This document shows, one piece after another, positions 6,152 to 6,315 of a stretch of 6,315 nt of DNA (the stretch's first letter is position 1; each line of letters starts with the position of its first letter). Under the pieces are notes generated by a model, which ran no database searches, was not told where the DNA came from, and saw only the letters and a list, made by a program, of their open reading frames with translations. Origin of the DNA: Pseudomonadota bacterium (GTDB lineage: Bacteria > Pseudomonadota > Gammaproteobacteria > Xanthomonadales > Rhodanobacteraceae). The DNA lies in the NCBI GenBank assembly GCA_021798675.1, contig JAJZGE010000118.1, forward strand, positions 1 to 6,315, in the 5' to 3' direction. The position numbers and the translations under genes are program-made.

Positions 6152-6315
6152 TTACGGGCGCCGCGCCAGTTCGGGGTTTTCCTTCGTCACCGGCATCAGG
6201 TCCTTCTTCGACACGCCCAGCCACAGCAGGATCGGGCTGGCCACGAAGATCGAGGACAGCGTGCCGACCAGGATGCCGATCAGCATGGTGACGGCGAAGC
6301 CGTGCACCGCCGGGC
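6152..6315 (-). CDS. secF: Protein translocase subunit SecF, C-terminal part (partial)
   Basis: Only the last 53 codons are in the window; the 5' part lies beyond base 6315. SecF forms the SecDF membrane complex, which uses the proton gradient to help draw secreted proteins through SecYEG. The visible part reads HGFAVTMLIGILVGTLSSIF and continues VASPILLWLGVSKKDLMPV. This is the last transmembrane segment with the GT-SSI(F/Y)VAS motif typical of SecF C-termini, followed by a short charged cytoplasmic tail ending LARRP. SecD would be expected upstream of it, outside the window. An intrinsic terminator follows the stop, so it is the last gene of its transcript. Confidence 0.93.
   Translation of the reverse strand, partial: PAVHGFAVTMLIGILVGTLSSIFVASPILLWLGVSKKDLMPVTKENPELARRP

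Overview
The window looks like chromosomal DNA of a GC-rich gammaproteobacterium, most likely a xanthomonad of the Rhodanobacteraceae (Rhodanobacter/Dyella type). Three things suggest this: an Rrf2-type SUF regulator directly upstream of sufB, an AmgK-MurU cell-wall recycling pair, and an inverted pair of REP-like units with the core GCGACTTCCGTCGC. This placement is inferred from family knowledge, not from a search. I see no prophage, insertion sequence, CRISPR array, tRNA or rRNA gene.

Layout. (1) Bases 1-863, minus strand: the 5' part of sufB, cut by the window edge, preceded by its Rrf2/IscR-like regulator gene. A possible 14-codon reading frame joins the two through ATGA overlaps at both ends. 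A sigma70-type promoter embedded in a 27-bp imperfect palindrome lies upstream of the regulator. (2) Bases 1097-1435, plus strand: a P-II nitrogen signalling protein, preceded by a sigma54-like -24/-12 element and a weak NtrC-like site. (3) Bases 1458-4075, minus strand: a three-gene operon for a Tat-exported flavin amine oxidase, a secreted class I cytochrome c and a secreted RidA-family protein. (4) Bases 4274-6000, plus strand: amgK and murU, overlapping by ATGA, which turn recycled MurNAc into UDP-MurNAc. (5) Bases 6015-6134: a REP-like inverted pair and an intrinsic terminator. (6) Bases 6152-6315, minus strand: the 3' end of secF.

How the genes work together. The most interesting unit is the amine-oxidase operon. 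All three products carry export signals. The arrangement suggests a periplasmic pathway in which a flavoenzyme oxidises an amine or amino acid to an imine, the cytochrome c takes the electrons to the respiratory chain, and the exported RidA hydrolyses the imine. The substrate cannot be read from the sequence. The other units are housekeeping: Fe-S cluster assembly under iron-sulfur feedback, nitrogen sensing, peptidoglycan recycling and protein export.
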